Source: Ruminiclostridium cellobioparum subsp. termitidis CT1112 (GTDB lineage: Bacteria > Bacillota > Clostridia > Acetivibrionales > DSM-1351). Taken from it: 64,000 bases of DNA. The position numbers and the translations under genes are program-made. The DNA lies in NCBI RefSeq assembly GCF_000350485.1, contig NZ_AORV01000046.1, positions 1 to 64,000 on the forward strand, in the 5' to 3' direction. Of this stretch, positions 1 through 9,330 are shown piece by piece. Each line of letters begins with the position of its first letter. Within the stretch, counting starts at the first letter, position 1. Below the pieces are notes generated by a model that made no database searches, was not told the DNA's origin, and was given only the letters and a program-made list of their open reading frames with translations.

Positions 1-1627
1 CCATACCCATGCCATTGTCTATTATTTCTATTGAAATATTTTCTTCATCGGAGTATCCCCGTATGGTTATTTCACCATTTTGTCCAAGTGGTTCGATACC
101 ATAATATATTGCATTTTCAACTGCCGGCTGAAGCATCATCTTCAGCACTTCATATTCCATAAGTTCCGGTGGGATTTGAATGTTCAGCCTTATCTCATAG
201 TCATACCTTATGTTCATCAGAAGAATATAATTTCCGATATATTCTATTTCTTCTTTAAGCCTTACGTATTCCTTTGTCCATTTCATGCTGTAACGCAGAA
301 GCTTTCCGAGGGAGTTTATGGCATCCGCCAGTTCATATTTGCTGTCTATCTCAGCCATCATACTGATATTCTGCAGGGTATTGATTATAAAATGTGAATT
401 GATCTGGGTGAACAGGGCATGTATTTCTGCATTTTTCTTAGCCTCCTGCTTCTTTACCACCTCGGATATCAAATCTCCTATTTTGGAAATCATTCTGTTG
501 AAATGAAAAGCCAGTTCACTCATTTCATCCTGACCGGAGACATTTACACGGGCATCGAGCTTTCCGTCCTCGACTTTGCGCATTGAAGCGATTATCTGCT
601 TTATTTTCACAAGCAGAAGGTTTGTCAGGATATAGATTATAACGCTCATCAAAATCATTGCCAGAATACTTTCCGCAATAATAAGGGTTCTGGCGTCATT
701 TAAATTTTTTCTGATGGTATCATTTGTTACCACATAGCATATTGTGGCATCGAGGGTTTCTATATAATCGGATATCAGTGTCATGGGCACTCTGCCCTTT
801 TTAATATGTATTTCCGTGCTCTGACCTTTCAGATCATAACCTTTGTACAGTTCCGTCAGACCGTTGCCGTCCAGGTTGTACTTTTTGGCAAAAGCACTTT
901 TACTGTCATAAATAACCTTGCCTCTGTAATCTATGATAAACGCTATCAAATTCTGATTTTCCGACTGTGAGAACATATGCCTGAAAAAAGTATCGGTATA
1001 CATTGAGGTCTCAATAAACCCCAATTGCTTGTAATTGGAGTATCTTAACGGAACAAAAAGCGACACTACGTTTTTTCTTTCAAGGGTACCGGGATTGAAG
1101 TTTACCTCGGGATGGTCAAACTGCCAGTATCCGTGCGAATATTTCATTGTTTCGGTCACTATTGTTTTTTTATTTTTAAGACGTGAATCACTGTAAATGA
1201 TTGAACCTATTTCAGGAAATTCAGGATTGCTGACATAGATTCTTATTTGATATATATCAGGACTAAGGTTTCTTATGAGCAATATCCTTTTTGTCAGCTC
1301 CATGCTAAAATCCACAACTTCGGTCTGATCCTCCCTGTCCCAGCCTTTTATATAGGACATGGTATCGTAATCCCCTGATATTGCATTGATGGTCCTGTAA
1401 CAGGTGTCAACTTCCCTTTCAATACTATATTTGGTCTCTTTCAGCAGATCTCTGGAATCTCTTATGAGATCCAGTTCTGTGGATTTGTTGGTTTCATTTA
1501 TAAGCTGGCCGGCAAAGACAATTATAGTTATGCCGATAACCATCGAATAAATTATCATGAGCTTGTGGGCAAGTTTCAACCCGCTGAAGAACGTAATTAT
1601 TGAAATAAACAGCTTTTTGGCTCTCAT
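1..1627 (-). CDS. YesM-type sensor histidine kinase (partial, C-terminus outside window)
   Basis: The minus-strand frame opens at ATG 1627 and is still open at base 1, so the end of the ATPase domain is missing. Visible: an N-terminal membrane segment (LMIIYSMVIGITIIVFAG), an extracellular sensing region, a second membrane segment around 600-680 on the DNA, a HAMP linker, then the His-kinase box QINSHFIINTL (family form QINPHFLYNTL, so Pro is Ser here but the His is kept) and the N box LQPAVENAIYYG followed by DNGMGM. This is the HPK7/YesM class, which pairs with AraC-type response regulators and usually senses extracellular sugars or peptides. It starts 21 bases after the response regulator stop, so the two are co-transcribed. 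The ligand is unknown. Confidence 0.9.
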   Translation of the reverse strand, partial: MRAKKLFISIITFFSGLKLAHKLMIIYSMVIGITIIVFAGQLINETNKSTELDLIRDSRDLLKETKYSIEREVDTCYRTINAISGDYDTMSYIKGWDREDQTEVVDFSMELTKRILLIRNLSPDIYQIRIYVSNPEFPEIGSIIYSDSRLKNKKTIVTETMKYSHGYWQFDHPEVNFNPGTLERKNVVSLFVPLRYSNYKQLGFIETSMYTDTFFRHMFSQSENQNLIAFIIDYRGKVIYDSKSAFAKKYNLDGNGLTELYKGYDLKGQSTEIHIKKGRVPMTLISDYIETLDATICYVVTNDTIRKNLNDARTLIIAESILAMILMSVIIYILTNLLLVKIKQIIASMRKVEDGKLDARVNVSGQDEMSELAFHFNRMISKIGDLISEVVKKQEAKKNAEIHALFTQINSHFIINTLQNISMMAEIDSKYELADAINSLGKLLRYSMKWTKEYVRLKEEIEYIGNYILLMNIRYDYEIRLNIQIPPELMEYEVLKMMLQPAVENAIYYGIEPLGQNGEITIRGYSDEENISIEIIDNGMGM

Positions 1628-1648
1628 GGCTACCCCCGGCAACGGCAG

Positions 1649-3202
1649 TTAGTTAATATACAGCTTTTCTCTATATTCCTTTGGAGATATTCCTGTGAGT
1701 GCGCGAAAGGTGGTGGTAAAATGTTTGGTATTATTGTATCCCACCATCTCTGATACTTCATATATTTTATATATGGAATTCTGCAGCAGATCTTTTGCCT
1801 TTTCAATTCTGACCATCCTCAGATAATCCACAAAATTCATGCCTGTCTTTTCCTTAAAAAGTATGGAAAAATAGGAGTAATTGAGGCTGATATGATTGGC
1901 CACCTCTGCCATGGTCAGATCATTCCGGTAATTGTCCTGTACATATTTGACAGCCATTTCAATGGTTTTGTCAGTGCTGCATATACTCTTGAACTGCAAT
2001 AACACTTCATTGATACTCAATACAAATTTCTTTATGTATCTTGTAAAATCATTGATATTATGAAATTCAAATATGCTTTTAAAGCTGTCTTCCTGTTCTT
2101 TGATAAACTCTATTTTATGAGGTACATGCTCCGAGAGATATTCTATTATCTCCAGTTTCAAACAGGCCGAAAGCTTTTCCAGATATTCCAGATGATATTT
2201 CCTTACGGCCTTTTCGTCAAAAATCTGATTGATTACTTTGCACAGCTCATCCTTGCGTTCGGTGTCCAGCATGCCGGTAAGATTTTTTACCAGTCTGACA
2301 GGCAGTACAAAATTGCTGTCGGGTTCAGCTATGCCGCTGTAATATATTACCGAACTGTCAGGTACCAGGAGTTTGTATTTCAAAGCATAATCCGACTGGT
2401 TGTAGGACCGGCGCATTTCAGAAACATCTGTAAAAGTGCCTCCTATTCCGGCCGTACATCTGGTGCCGAACATTCTGTCAACTGCTTCAAGCAAACTCCT
2501 TACATCGGTTCCAGCGTTTAGTATCAGGACCGCATTATCCCTGTTATCCAGAAAATAAAATCCAAAGGTGCCGGTTTCATTCAAACAGTTCCTAAGCTTT
2601 GCCACCAGGGACAAGTTGCTTTCAAGTTTATCCTCGGCCTCGTAGACCTCGCAGGAATTTACCGTTACTACCCAGTAAGCCTCATTCTCAAAATCCATAC
2701 CGCAGGTTTTCAAAAGTTTTTCCTCTTCTTCCCTGGTGGTATTGTCACTTAACAGCATAAGCTTGAACTGGTTTGAAAAAAATTCCTCTCTATCGCCTGT
2801 ATTCGTTTTGACATCAGTGTTTTGTCTCTTTATATATTCTTCTTCGGCTTTTTTTACAATATTTAAAAGTTCATTTCTGTCCACCGGCTTAAGGAGATAT
2901 GCCTTAACGCCATATTTAATGGCCTTCTGCGCATATTTAAAATCATCATATCCGCTTAATACTACTGTATACGGCTTGTATTCCATGCCATCAATCCTTG
3001 AAACAAGCTCTATCCCATCAATCTGAGGCATTATCAGGTCGGTGATAACAAGATCGTATCTATTTTCCGATAACCTGTTCAAAGCCTCGATACCATTGAC
3101 GCATTCGTCAATTTCGGTGAATATGGAACCGGCTCTGGATATTATAGCCCTTATTCCATTTCTGATATACTTTTCGTCATCAACCAATAATGCTTTAGCC
3201 AA
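1649..3202 (-). CDS. YesN-type response regulator, REC plus AraC DNA-binding domain
   Basis: 517 residues. The N-terminal receiver domain (about 1-120) has the acidic pair D8/D9, phosphoacceptor D55 in VITDLIMP and K105 in LLKP. A long middle region of unassigned fold follows. The last ~104 residues are an AraC/XylS double helix-turn-helix (SYFSILFKEKTG, then GYNNTKHFTTTFRALTGISP). The start is TTG, chosen because CTGGAGGG lies 8 bases upstream. It is the partner of the kinase just downstream, and a good sigma-A-like promoter lies ahead of it. Such pairs usually activate a nearby transport or glycosidase operon; the upstream GH94 operon is the obvious candidate, but this is inference. Confidence 0.92.
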   Translation of the reverse strand: MAKALLVDDEKYIRNGIRAIISRAGSIFTEIDECVNGIEALNRLSENRYDLVITDLIMPQIDGIELVSRIDGMEYKPYTVVLSGYDDFKYAQKAIKYGVKAYLLKPVDRNELLNIVKKAEEEYIKRQNTDVKTNTGDREEFFSNQFKLMLLSDNTTREEEEKLLKTCGMDFENEAYWVVTVNSCEVYEAEDKLESNLSLVAKLRNCLNETGTFGFYFLDNRDNAVLILNAGTDVRSLLEAVDRMFGTRCTAGIGGTFTDVSEMRRSYNQSDYALKYKLLVPDSSVIYYSGIAEPDSNFVLPVRLVKNLTGMLDTERKDELCKVINQIFDEKAVRKYHLEYLEKLSACLKLEIIEYLSEHVPHKIEFIKEQEDSFKSIFEFHNINDFTRYIKKFVLSINEVLLQFKSICSTDKTIEMAVKYVQDNYRNDLTMAEVANHISLNYSYFSILFKEKTGMNFVDYLRMVRIEKAKDLLQNSIYKIYEVSEMVGYNNTKHFTTTFRALTGISPKEYREKLYIN

Positions 3203-3258
3203 TGCAATTCCCTCCAGGATAACAGATTATTAGTTCTGATCAGCAGCATTTCACTTCC

Positions 3259-3287
3259 ATTATATCTAGAAAATGTCACCGATTCAA
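3259..3287 (-). promoter_or_regulatory. Promoter of the YesN/YesM pair
   Basis: Read on the minus strand there is TTGAAT (3282-3287), a 17-base spacer and a perfect TATAAT (3259-3264), about 57 bases before the TTG start of the response regulator. This suggests the two-component pair has its own promoter besides any read-through from the GH94 operon. Confidence 0.6.
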
Positions 3288-3336
3288 GCGTTGACATAAC
3301 CCTTATAATACAGTTCCAAGCCGTAAAACCATTTGA

Positions 3337-6300
3337 TTACTTCAGGTGGACATCAATGCTATCCACCTTTTTATTGCGTATATCCAGTGCCTCCCGGCCT
3401 CCAATTATTTCTCCCTCTATTTCCCTCTCAGTTTTGTCCATATAGGTCAATATATATTTTTCAGGCTTTACAGAGTCTTCTCCATAAGTATTTTTCCTTC
3501 CGGGATTAATATAGTTGACCATAACACTGCCCAGGAACTTGAAGCTGACCCTTCCAACCGCATCAAACATCCAGCCCGGCAGAACAGGCCTCAATGCCAG
3601 TCTTAATTCCCCGTTCTTATAGGTGAATACCTCCCTGCCTGCCATCATCAGGAACCACATACTCAGCATCTCAGCCGTGGACCCGCTCATTCTGGCAACA
3701 AATCCCCTTCCGTGGACACTTTCATCAGGATTTGCAGAGCTGGCTATAAAAGAGGAATTCTCCAGTGTACTTCTGCCATATACCTCAGGCTTCATAAACG
3801 GAACCAGCATGGTGCGGATATCCTCGAAGAACTGCCGGTACAGGCCGGCCTGCAGCATGGCATACAGATACTTGTATTCCATATGCAGGAATACGGCCTC
3901 CCTCTCCAGCCATCCCGGAGTAAACGCCCTCAGCCGTCCGATTTCCGTACTGCTTTCCTCCAGGGATACCGAGGTTTTATACATCTCAAGTTTTGTATCA
4001 AAAATGTCGCTGGACCGTATTGTATTATATAATTCAAGAGCCTTTTCCTCATCCCCGACGGTCCTTAAAATCCGTGCAGGCCCCTCCAGAAACAGAGGAA
4101 GGGGACAGCACTCAAACTCAGATACGGTAACATTTGGCTGTCCGTTGACAGGACTCTTTTTGCCTTCGGCCATCTCATATTTTACAGCCTTATATGTAAA
4201 GTAAGTCGGATAGACCCCGTCTCCAAAAGTCAATGACTTATCCATACCCCTCTGAAGTTTGGCTCTGAACCTGCTGAATATTTTCAGCAGGTCCCCGGTG
4301 TCTGCCTCAACCTCTTTTCCGGCTATTCCCCTGCGAATCTGACTTCTGTACCTTTCTTTTGCAGCCGCTGTTTGATCCCAGTACTCAAATTCATTCAGCC
4401 CGGCTGCCAAAAGGCTGTCGGCAGCATTCATCAAGGTATTGATTTCTTCCGGCAGGCTGATCTTTTTATGGTATTCCTTACTGCAGGCAATAATGAAATC
4501 CACTATTCTCAGCAATTCAGCTGTTTCACACATACTTGAGCCAAACAATCCTGATAAGCCGTTTAATGCATCATTCCAGCCGGGTTTTCCGGCTTCGATC
4601 TCAACGCCCATTCCCTCGGGGTCCAGGCTTACAAACTTTATCAGTGCCAACGCCAGGAGCTTTACATATAAGCTTGTATAATAGACCTCTCCTGCACCTT
4701 GCCCTGTTCTCAGCCAGCAGCCCTCAGCTCCCTCATGCGGGTTTTCCTTTTCCTCCAGAAGAGCCCCGTACTGCCGTACCCTGCCGTTGGCCAGCACGTA
4801 TTTGTCCGACCTTGGCAGTACAAATACAGGACTTTTGTAAAAACAGTACGCCTTTTCATCAAATAAAAAGCTTTCCTTCATATCGGGATAAACCGTCAGA
4901 AAGGTTTCAACCAAATCCATATTGTAAGTCCAATGGTCACTCCAATAGCCCTCTCCGAATTCAGCCTCTAAATTCTGGCAGGATTTCTCGAGCACTTTTT
5001 CCAGCAGTTCTTCTTTTGATACTGCAAGCTGTGTATTGTGTTCAATAATAAAAGTTATCAGCTTTCCTGGAGTATATTTTCCCGTCACCAGTTTTTTTAT
5101 TTCGGACCTGTGAGTGCCGATCAGTTCCTCAATCCCGCTCCAGTCACCCTCATTCAGGGTGAAGGTGCACCCCTTTACAGACAGGGGATTGTAGCCGTCG
5201 GCCTGTATCAGGTTCATAAAATGCCTTACATTGAAATCCCTTACCTCGGGTTTTACAAGCACATCATTCCTTCTGTTCTGGCTCACATCCCTGAAATTTC
5301 CGTTGCCCTGGGAATATAAAGCCGGTTCAAGGGAGAAGAAATTGTACTCACGTTCCAGATCTCCGTGTTTTCTGGAAAAAACGTGATACACATGATTCCT
5401 GCTGCCTGCCTTAAATACCAGAGGATACCCCCCTCTCAGCAGATTGTCAAGATAGCACTGGTCAATGTACTTATCAAAAAGGCTGACTGCAGTTTTTGTA
5501 TATGTATCCCCCACCAGGTTTTCCACCAATTGGGCGGCCTGTCTCTCCTTGCGCTCTATAAACTCAAGGCTGAAATCATTTTTCCTTGCGTTGATCATGG
5601 CCATACCTGATACATGCCCTATTACAGTATATAGAGTAAACACCTTGTTAACAGTTGCCTTAACTCCGGTAAAGCCGCCCGATACTTTGTTTTGTGCTAT
5701 CTGCTTCCGGCTCAACAGCTCCTCAATGGAACAGTCCCACCCGTCGGGCTTCGACAAGGCATTGTTATATCCGAAAATTATATCCATATCATAAACCGGC
5801 GGCAGAAGCCCATGGCTTTCCGAAGAGAAGGAAAGATAGAAGTTCCCTTCTTCATACTCACTTACCTCTACGGTGTCGGCCGTTGAAGCCCTGACCTTGT
5901 AGTAGGCTATCCTGTTTTCGGTATTATAGACCTCATACCAGGATTTCATCAGGTTTGCCATTTCCTGGTAACCGGCATTTGTGGCTCCCACGGGCAAAAG
6001 CTGCGGCATGCCGTCCAGCACCTCAATCTCCCTGTCGGTCCCGTCAAGGCTTTCCATACATACCTTTCTCACTATAGCCGCATAGCTCTCTCCCGGCATG
6101 GTGAAATAAGTCACGGCAATCCTCAGGCCAAGTGTCAGGTTTTCTTCCACAATCCTAACAGAATTTTTTTCAATAACCAGTTTCCGGTTATATTGGTCCC
6201 GGGATATTGATGAAAAGATTTCATGAATATCACCGTCCAGTTTTATAAAAGTGCGAAAGCCTTTTCTTTCAACGTTTTGATACATGGTATGTGCAGGAAA

Positions 6301-6495
6301 GAACTCCATTATTGTACCGTCTCTGTCCCTGACTCCAAAACTCCCCAGCACCTGTCCCCTGTTGACATAAAACGCCCACATGGGGATTCCTTCAATCCCG
6401 GCAATACCGGGCAAAAAACTGGCAAAGGTCTTTGCCTTATCATAATTTTCTATAATAAATTCATTCTTATCATTAAATAAATATTCAGGTTTCAT
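3337..6495 (-). CDS. GH94 glycoside phosphorylase, 1,2-beta-oligoglucan phosphorylase-like
   Basis: 1052 residues from ATG 6495; an upstream in-frame extension to 6567 is rejected because it would translate through a 13-bp inverted repeat, while GGGGGATAAGC precedes ATG 6495. No signal peptide, so cytoplasmic. GH94-type features: GNGNFRDVSQNRR (about 397-409), YWSDHWTYNMDL (about 517-528) and KPGWNDALNG (about 637-646), whose Asp after Trp-Asn is the likely general acid of the alpha/alpha-barrel. GH94 enzymes reversibly phosphorolyse beta-glucans to sugar 1-phosphate. The length and the GWNDALNG form recall 1,2-beta-oligoglucan phosphorylases (about 1070-1110 residues) more than the ~810-residue cellobiose enzymes. 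Specificity is from memory of the family and is unproven. Last enzyme gene of the GH30-mutarotase-GH94-GH94 operon. Confidence 0.82.
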   Translation of the reverse strand: MKPEYLFNDKNEFIIENYDKAKTFASFLPGIAGIEGIPMWAFYVNRGQVLGSFGVRDRDGTIMEFFPAHTMYQNVERKGFRTFIKLDGDIHEIFSSISRDQYNRKLVIEKNSVRIVEENLTLGLRIAVTYFTMPGESYAAIVRKVCMESLDGTDREIEVLDGMPQLLPVGATNAGYQEMANLMKSWYEVYNTENRIAYYKVRASTADTVEVSEYEEGNFYLSFSSESHGLLPPVYDMDIIFGYNNALSKPDGWDCSIEELLSRKQIAQNKVSGGFTGVKATVNKVFTLYTVIGHVSGMAMINARKNDFSLEFIERKERQAAQLVENLVGDTYTKTAVSLFDKYIDQCYLDNLLRGGYPLVFKAGSRNHVYHVFSRKHGDLEREYNFFSLEPALYSQGNGNFRDVSQNRRNDVLVKPEVRDFNVRHFMNLIQADGYNPLSVKGCTFTLNEGDWSGIEELIGTHRSEIKKLVTGKYTPGKLITFIIEHNTQLAVSKEELLEKVLEKSCQNLEAEFGEGYWSDHWTYNMDLVETFLTVYPDMKESFLFDEKAYCFYKSPVFVLPRSDKYVLANGRVRQYGALLEEKENPHEGAEGCWLRTGQGAGEVYYTSLYVKLLALALIKFVSLDPEGMGVEIEAGKPGWNDALNGLSGLFGSSMCETAELLRIVDFIIACSKEYHKKISLPEEINTLMNAADSLLAAGLNEFEYWDQTAAAKERYRSQIRRGIAGKEVEADTGDLLKIFSRFRAKLQRGMDKSLTFGDGVYPTYFTYKAVKYEMAEGKKSPVNGQPNVTVSEFECCPLPLFLEGPARILRTVGDEEKALELYNTIRSSDIFDTKLEMYKTSVSLEESSTEIGRLRAFTPGWLEREAVFLHMEYKYLYAMLQAGLYRQFFEDIRTMLVPFMKPEVYGRSTLENSSFIASSANPDESVHGRGFVARMSGSTAEMLSMWFLMMAGREVFTYKNGELRLALRPVLPGWMFDAVGRVSFKFLGSVMVNYINPGRKNTYGEDSVKPEKYILTYMDKTEREIEGEIIGGREALDIRNKKVDSIDVHLK

Positions 6496-6512
6496 GCTTA
6501 TCCCCCACCCGC

Positions 6513-6563
6513 ATGCACCGGACAGCAGACTGTAACCTCTGAAACATATACTGTCCGGTGCAT
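6513..6563 (-). repeat. 13-bp inverted repeat with 25-nt loop between the two GH94 genes; copy 1 of a 29-nt motif
   Basis: ATGCACCGGACAG (6513-6525) and its exact complement (6551-6563) bracket a 25-base loop. The loop and right arm share a 29-base block (CTGTAAC-TCTGAAAC-TATAC-GTCCGG, 26 of 29 bases equal) with a second hairpin at 29192-29238. There is no U-tract in either direction, so it is not a normal terminator. It sits 17 bases before the start of the downstream GH94 gene. It may be a processing or stability element or a small cis-RNA; the function is unknown. Confidence 0.7.
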
Positions 6564-6578
6564 CCAATTAAACAAATT

Positions 6579-9305
6579 TTATGCAAGCTCAACTTCAATG
6601 GTACTTTCAACATGCGGGTCAAATTCCAAAATGTCTGTCCTGCCGATTATTGCAGCCCCGTCAGTCATGTGGCAGCTGATTTTTTTGCCGCCGGCGGTGA
6701 TATTTGTGATTTTGTACTGTCCAAAATCCAGCTGCCGGCTGTTATTGTACACAAGCTTAATGGCCCGGCCTGCAAAAACAGTTCTCGCTTCGGCAGTTCC
6801 CCTTTTATCGAACTGCTCCTTTTTCAGCTTGGGCTGGATCAGAAGATTTCCCGAAGCACCGCGGACACCGTACACTTCGGTGAGCAGCAGGAGCATAAGC
6901 CAGCTTGCCGAGCCGGTGAGGTAATGATACATTCCCCTTCCCCTCTCGTTGATATACTCGGGAATCCCCGGATATACCCTGGCCCTGTCAAAATTGGTGC
7001 TTATATCGTAAAGTGACTTCAGCACCTCATATCCTTCTGAAACAAAGCCCTGTCTGTACAGTGCAAAGGAGTACATAACGGTCATATGGCTGAAAACCGC
7101 CCCGTTTTCCTTGTGGCCGAATGCAAAGCCAAAGCACCTTCCAAGATCAAGTTTAAGCTCGTTAAAATTATTGTTCAGCCTGTAACTGCCAAGGACGCTG
7201 TCGTACAAATAGCGGTTGACAGCTTTTACGGCATTGTTTACCTGTTCTGTTGAGGCAACCCCCATCATTATGGGGAAAACCTGTCCGGTAAGAGTCATTC
7301 TCACTCCTGACGCCTTCTGTCCCTCAACCTGCAGGCCTGCATTGTCATAATAGCCGTTAAACCATTGGTATCCTTCCTCCGACCTGACCTGTTCATTCTC
7401 CGAAATGTGCTTTGAAAGCCATTGCCCCTTTATTTTCAGGTCCTCTGAAACCTTCTGTATATCCAGGGAGATTTTTTTACCACTGATATTGTGGACACAT
7501 GTTTCATAATATTGCTTCAGCAGTTTGTTTTTAGCTTTTGGATCGTCATAGTCTATACCGCCGCTCAAGGTATCAAAAAGCACCGCCATTTCGGCTGCAA
7601 CTTCCAGCTGGCCGATTCCCCGTATCTCCTTTATCCTGATCAGCAATATGCTCAACTCTGTCAGATTGCCGGCATAAAAAGCCGTAAATGCAACGGTTTC
7701 ACCTTTTTGGGCCGCCATGTCGAAGGCGTCGTTCCAGTCGGCATTTTCAATGCGTATATTGTTGTGTTCCCCTGAGTTGAAGAAGGCGGCCAGGTTCTGT
7801 ATCAAAATATGTTCAAGGATGGTGCCGGTATAGATATTTCCATTTTCACACTTCTGCTTGCTGCCATACCAGGGAGTCCATTCCTTATCGATATTTGAAG
7901 ATCTCATAACAAGCCTGTCTTTAAAATATGTCTGCTCTTCAAAGAGGAAATCAAAATCTCCGCTCTGGTTCAGGTAAAGAAGGGTTGTAAAGAAAGGCCA
8001 TACTCCGTGATCCGACCAAACCCTGCTGATATTATTCCTGTCGGCAACAAACTCACCGGGGCCTTTGCCGATAATAGTGGCATTTGTTCCGTCAAGGCGC
8101 ACTCCTCCAAAATTGTTGAGAAGCTGGTTTCTCACGGTCTCTGTTTCCATCAGCAGTAAAGCCAGGCAATCCTGCCACAGATCCCTCCAGCCCCGTCCGC
8201 CCTTTCCGTAATCGTGATGGGGCATGAAGGAACAGCCGTAGATTCTTCGCAGTATAGGCTGGAGTGACACCCATTTCATCCAGGCAACAAACTGCTCATC
8301 CCTACTCTTAAAGCTGATTTTTCCCAGCATTTCCTCCCAAAACTCTCCGGTATCTTTAAGGAGTTTTTCAAACCCCTCGGCATTAAAATGTTCCAGGATG
8401 TCTGCCTTCTCAGAAGTTCTGTCCCCAGTTACAGACATGGCAATTATATATGTTTTGCTGTCTCCGGGTGCAAGTTCACAGTCCCTGAATCTTAAGGCGC
8501 CAACCGTCTCATATCCGTCAATGGTTTGGCCTTCCATACGGCAATTCCTCTTGTTTGAAACCACCGTTTCGGGCCATTCAAGGCATCCGCCTTCTCCTAT
8601 ATACTCCTCCTCAAGGGGAAATGCACCCAGCGGAAAATTTCGGCCCTCATCTATTCCATATACGTTGTAGGATATCTTATTTAATTTATGTCCCCTCTCA
8701 TCAAAAGTCATGGCAGGCTGAACCTCTATTCCCTCCCTGACCACATATACCCTGTGAAGAAGGCTGGTTACATTGCGGTGGTCCCTTACACTTTCGGCGG
8801 AACGTCCGTATACCGGGACGGCCGCGGTGGGTGTGAATTTTAAAGTGCCGCCGCCAATATTGGTAATTGTGACCCGCATTAATTCAATCTTATGTTGATT
8901 GGCAGGGACAAAACTGGTTATTTCGGCTCTGACGCCCAACCTGCCGTTTTCACGTGTCACCTTGTGCCACAGAAAGCCTGCCTGGAGCGTAACTTTCTCC
9001 TCTGTTTCCTTGTCAAACAACCGGGCATTTTGTATTGAAGATGCCCCCACGGCAGACCAGGCACCGCTGCCTTCAATATATATCCAGAAATTCCGGTTTG
9101 ATTTTATGTTATGCAAATCCTCTGAAGATACGGGAAGATTGAAAAAAGTGTTTTGCCCGGTTTTTATATCACCATTTAAAGTTGGCGTAACAGATGACAT
9201 CATTCCCGCTTCATTGGCAAGAGGAAAGTAAAGGAAACTGCTTCTCTGGGGAGCTTCCAGCTCAAAGGTCCCCTTATTGTCAATAAATTTCCAGCCTTTA
9301 GACAT
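6579..9305 (-). CDS. GH94 glycoside phosphorylase (second paralogue, ~900-residue type)
   Basis: 908 residues, cytoplasmic (no signal peptide). N-terminal beta-sandwich, then the (alpha/alpha)6 barrel with GKGGRGWRDLWQD (367-379), a GH94 signature, and ENADWNDAFD (520-529), which carries the catalytic Asp region DWND. Phosphate then attacks the anomeric carbon to release alpha-sugar 1-phosphate with inversion. Length is above the ~810 residues of cellobiose or chitobiose phosphorylase and nearer to laminaribiose-type enzymes; specificity cannot be decided from sequence alone. It begins 25 bases after the mutarotase-like gene and is followed by the GH94 paralogue, so the two phosphorylases probably act on different linkages or chain lengths of the same glucan. 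Confidence 0.85.
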   Translation of the reverse strand: MSKGWKFIDNKGTFELEAPQRSSFLYFPLANEAGMMSSVTPTLNGDIKTGQNTFFNLPVSSEDLHNIKSNRNFWIYIEGSGAWSAVGASSIQNARLFDKETEEKVTLQAGFLWHKVTRENGRLGVRAEITSFVPANQHKIELMRVTITNIGGGTLKFTPTAAVPVYGRSAESVRDHRNVTSLLHRVYVVREGIEVQPAMTFDERGHKLNKISYNVYGIDEGRNFPLGAFPLEEEYIGEGGCLEWPETVVSNKRNCRMEGQTIDGYETVGALRFRDCELAPGDSKTYIIAMSVTGDRTSEKADILEHFNAEGFEKLLKDTGEFWEEMLGKISFKSRDEQFVAWMKWVSLQPILRRIYGCSFMPHHDYGKGGRGWRDLWQDCLALLLMETETVRNQLLNNFGGVRLDGTNATIIGKGPGEFVADRNNISRVWSDHGVWPFFTTLLYLNQSGDFDFLFEEQTYFKDRLVMRSSNIDKEWTPWYGSKQKCENGNIYTGTILEHILIQNLAAFFNSGEHNNIRIENADWNDAFDMAAQKGETVAFTAFYAGNLTELSILLIRIKEIRGIGQLEVAAEMAVLFDTLSGGIDYDDPKAKNKLLKQYYETCVHNISGKKISLDIQKVSEDLKIKGQWLSKHISENEQVRSEEGYQWFNGYYDNAGLQVEGQKASGVRMTLTGQVFPIMMGVASTEQVNNAVKAVNRYLYDSVLGSYRLNNNFNELKLDLGRCFGFAFGHKENGAVFSHMTVMYSFALYRQGFVSEGYEVLKSLYDISTNFDRARVYPGIPEYINERGRGMYHYLTGSASWLMLLLLTEVYGVRGASGNLLIQPKLKKEQFDKRGTAEARTVFAGRAIKLVYNNSRQLDFGQYKITNITAGGKKISCHMTDGAAIIGRTDILEFDPHVESTIEVELA

Positions 9306-9330
9306 TATTTATACCATCCTGTTTAAATTT

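Noticed and set aside
3623-4204. Plus-strand ORFs of up to 193 codons across the GH94, GH30 and EF-G-like genes
   Set aside because: They lie antisense to genes with complete family motifs, have no ribosome binding sites and show no recognisable domains; they are shadows of minus-strand coding.
6496-6567. N-terminal extension of the downstream GH94 protein
   Set aside because: The extra 24 codons run through a perfect inverted repeat, and a good ribosome binding site precedes the later ATG 6495.
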